Source of the DNA: Siphonodentalium dalli
Taxonomy: Eukaryota; Mollusca; Scaphopoda; Gadilida; Siphonodentaliidae
Assembly: GCA_032622095.1 (NCBI GenBank)
Contig: CP136064.1
Span: 1,984,001-2,048,000, forward strand
Length of the DNA: 64,000 nt
Reading direction: 5' to 3'
The notes below the pieces were generated by a model, which was not told the DNA's origin, did no database searches, and was given only the letters and a program-made list of their open reading frames with translations. Position numbers and translations under genes: made by a program. Each line of letters opens with the position of its first letter. Within the stretch, counting starts at the first letter, position 1. This document shows positions 62,604 to 64,000 of this stretch, one piece after another.

Positions 62604-64000
62604 ATGGTGGAGTACGGTTGGATATTTTCAATTTGGCGCATGTTTCTCCATACCGCGCCATGTCAAATCTGGCCATATCCGAATCGGGTTGTCATTTACA
62701 ATGTCTACAGAAAACAAATATCTTCATGTTGGAATGCAAATGTATGTTTAAAGGAACAGATGTATCTCAACTTAAAGGAACATAAGTAACACAGTCACCA
62801 ACTTTAAGGGGTATCTGCTATAGACTGGTTCCATGGTGGAGTACGGTTGGATATTTTCAATTTGGCGCATGTTTCTCCATACCGCGCCATGTCAAATCTG
62901 GCCATATCCGAATCCGGTTGTCATTTACAATGACTGCAGAAAATATATATCTTCATGTTGGAATGCAAATGTATGTTTAAAGGAACAGATGTATCTCAAC
63001 TTAAAGGGACATAACTAACACAGCCACCAACTTTAAGGGGTATCTGCTATAGACTGGTTACATGGTGGAGTACGGTTGGATATTTTCAATTTTGCGCATG
63101 TTTCTCCATACCGCGCCATGTCAAATCTGGCCATATCCGAATCGGGTTGTCATTTACAATGACTGCAGAAAATAAATATCTTCATGTTGGAATGCAAAGG
63201 TATGTTTAAAGGAACAGATGTATCTCAACTTAAAGGGTCATAAGTAACACATTCACCAACTTTAAGGGGTATCTGCTATAGACTGGTTACATGGTGGAGT
63301 ACGGTTGGATATTTTCAATTTTGCGCATGTTTCTCCATACCGCGCCATGTCAAATCTGGCCATAACCGAATCGGGTTGTCATTTACAATGACTGCAGAAA
63401 ATAAATATCTTCATGTTGGAATGCAAAGGTATGTTTAAAGGAACAGACGTATCTCAACTTAAAGGGACATAAGTAACACAGTCACCAACTTAAAGAGGTG
63501 TCTGATTTAGACTGGTTCCATGGTGGAGTACAGTTGGATATTTTCTATTTGGCGCATGTTTCTCCATACCGCGCCATGTCAATTCTGGCCATATCCGAAT
63601 CGGGTTGTCATTTACAATGACTACAGAAAATAAATATCTTCATGTTGGAATGCAAATGTATGTTTAAAGGAACAGATGTATCTCAACTTAAAGGGACATA
63701 AGTAACACAGTCACCAACTTTAAGGGGTGTCTGATATAGACTGGTTCCATGGTGGAGTACGGTTGTATATTTTCAATTTGGCGCATGTTTCTCCATACCG
63801 CGCCATATCAATTCTGGCCATATCCGAATCGGGTTGTCATTTACAATGACTACAGAAAATAAATATCTTCATGTTGGAATGCAAATGTATGTTTAAAGGA
63901 ACAGATGTATCTCAACTTAAAGGGACATAAGTAACACAGTCACCAACTTTAAGGGGTGTCTGCTATAGACTGGTTCCATGGTGGAGTACGGTTGGATATT
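62604..64000 (+). repeat. HOR unit, truncated by the window: A B C2 C2 H E and part of F
   Basis: It repeats the start of the 54360 and 56879 units (AATCCGG, GGGTCATAAG, CATAACCG, AGACGTATC). At 63749 it has an E (GGTTGTATATT, CCATATCAATTC) where the other two have F2. The last 23 bases (63978-64000) open a further monomer; its type cannot be read beyond ACGG. Confidence 0.88.

Larger units (their letters stand above)
1..64000 (+). repeat. 229-bp satellite array filling the whole window
   Basis: Sequence with a 229-bp period runs from the first to the last base, always in the same orientation. Between the ATG at 101 and the ATG at 63978 there are 279 complete monomers. 279 x 229 is 63891 bp and the observed span is 63877 bp. 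The 14 missing bases are all explained by eight small deletion sites annotated below. The consensus is about 39% GC. I saw no inversion, no transposon, no microsatellite and no stretch of non-satellite DNA on either strand. Long uninterrupted arrays with higher-order order are typical of eukaryotic centromeric or heterochromatic satellites; that placement is inference. No gene, tRNA, rRNA, CRISPR or prokaryotic signal is present. Confidence 0.98.

Noticed and set aside
1-64000. CRISPR array
   Set aside because: Regular spacing, but the whole 229 bp repeats. There are no short repeats alternating with unique spacers and no cas genes.
1-64000. Transposon-derived tandem array or nested element
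   Set aside because: No terminal repeats, target-site duplications, or transposase or reverse-transcriptase coding remains are seen on either strand.
1-64000. A hidden gene system between repeats
   Set aside because: Every base falls in the 229-bp lattice. No gap of even a few bases of non-satellite sequence remains once the eight small deletion sites are counted.

Overview
The window is one uninterrupted tandem satellite array. There is no gene, RNA gene, transposon or unique sequence in it. It was read in monomer coordinates (p1 = the A of the ATG in the near-universal CCATGG). The monomer is 229 bp and about 39% GC (hand count on the consensus). Every copy lies head-to-tail on the + strand. 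The window opens at p130 of one monomer, contains 279 complete monomers from position 101 to 63977, and closes at p23 of another, so the array continues past both ends. The whole 63.9 kb departs from exact 229-bp register by only 14 bp, and eight small deletion sites account for all of it. This is eukaryotic satellite DNA (centromeric, pericentromeric, subtelomeric or an interstitial heterochromatin block). The species cannot be named from sequence. A weak resemblance of the AAAGGGACATAACT stretch to motifs common in molluscan repeats is only a hint.

The monomers are not interchangeable. Linked diagnostic bases sort them into recurrent types, and the types recur in order, giving a higher-order repeat (HOR). 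Legend: A (T101, C112); B (G104, T114, C183, next monomer preceded by TTAC); C (T32, G104, T114, G126, G182); D (G104, A114, tail GTGTCTGATATAG); E (T64); F (A183 with CACAATC); G (T13, T43, A84, G114, T123, A138, A162, tail GTATCTGATTTAG); H (T27); I (T43, G104, T114, G126, A182); J (T64, G104, T114, G126, G182); K (like G but G84, T138, T162); L (F-like monomer directly after A); M (T37, G114, T137, A138, A162); P (G103, G104, T114, G126); B2 (C40, T150, C183); C2 (T32, A114, G138); F2 (C44); G2 (G head with T162); Q (A4, T13, T43 head with a B2 tail).

The simplest HOR is the 7-mer A-B-C-D-E-F-G (1603 bp, 559-2161). Elsewhere the A-to-A distance varies: 3, 5, 6, 7, 8, 9, 10, 11, 12, 13, 15 or 17 monomers. 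Five neighbourhoods are visible. 0-5 kb is the plain 7-mer and an expanded 13-mer. 5-25 kb is built from an A-L-M trimer alternating with longer blocks, with 3433-bp and 1374-bp duplications. 25-36 kb is P/H-containing blocks with 10- and 12-monomer duplications. 36-49 kb carries a B-C-I-H-J-D-E-F-G module three times. 49.8-64 kb carries private variants (ATGATGG, TTTGAAGG, AATCCGG) and a young duplication of about 8.7 kb.

The history is one of unequal exchange. Whole monomers or blocks are gained and lost in exact 229-bp register, and several hybrid monomers still show the crossover to within 11-100 bp. Each monomer also has two perfect 6-bp inverted repeats, a CpG-bearing first third with no CpG in the rest of the consensus, and traces of older internal duplication. 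The recurring 61-codon reading frame is a by-product of the repeat and is not annotated as a gene.
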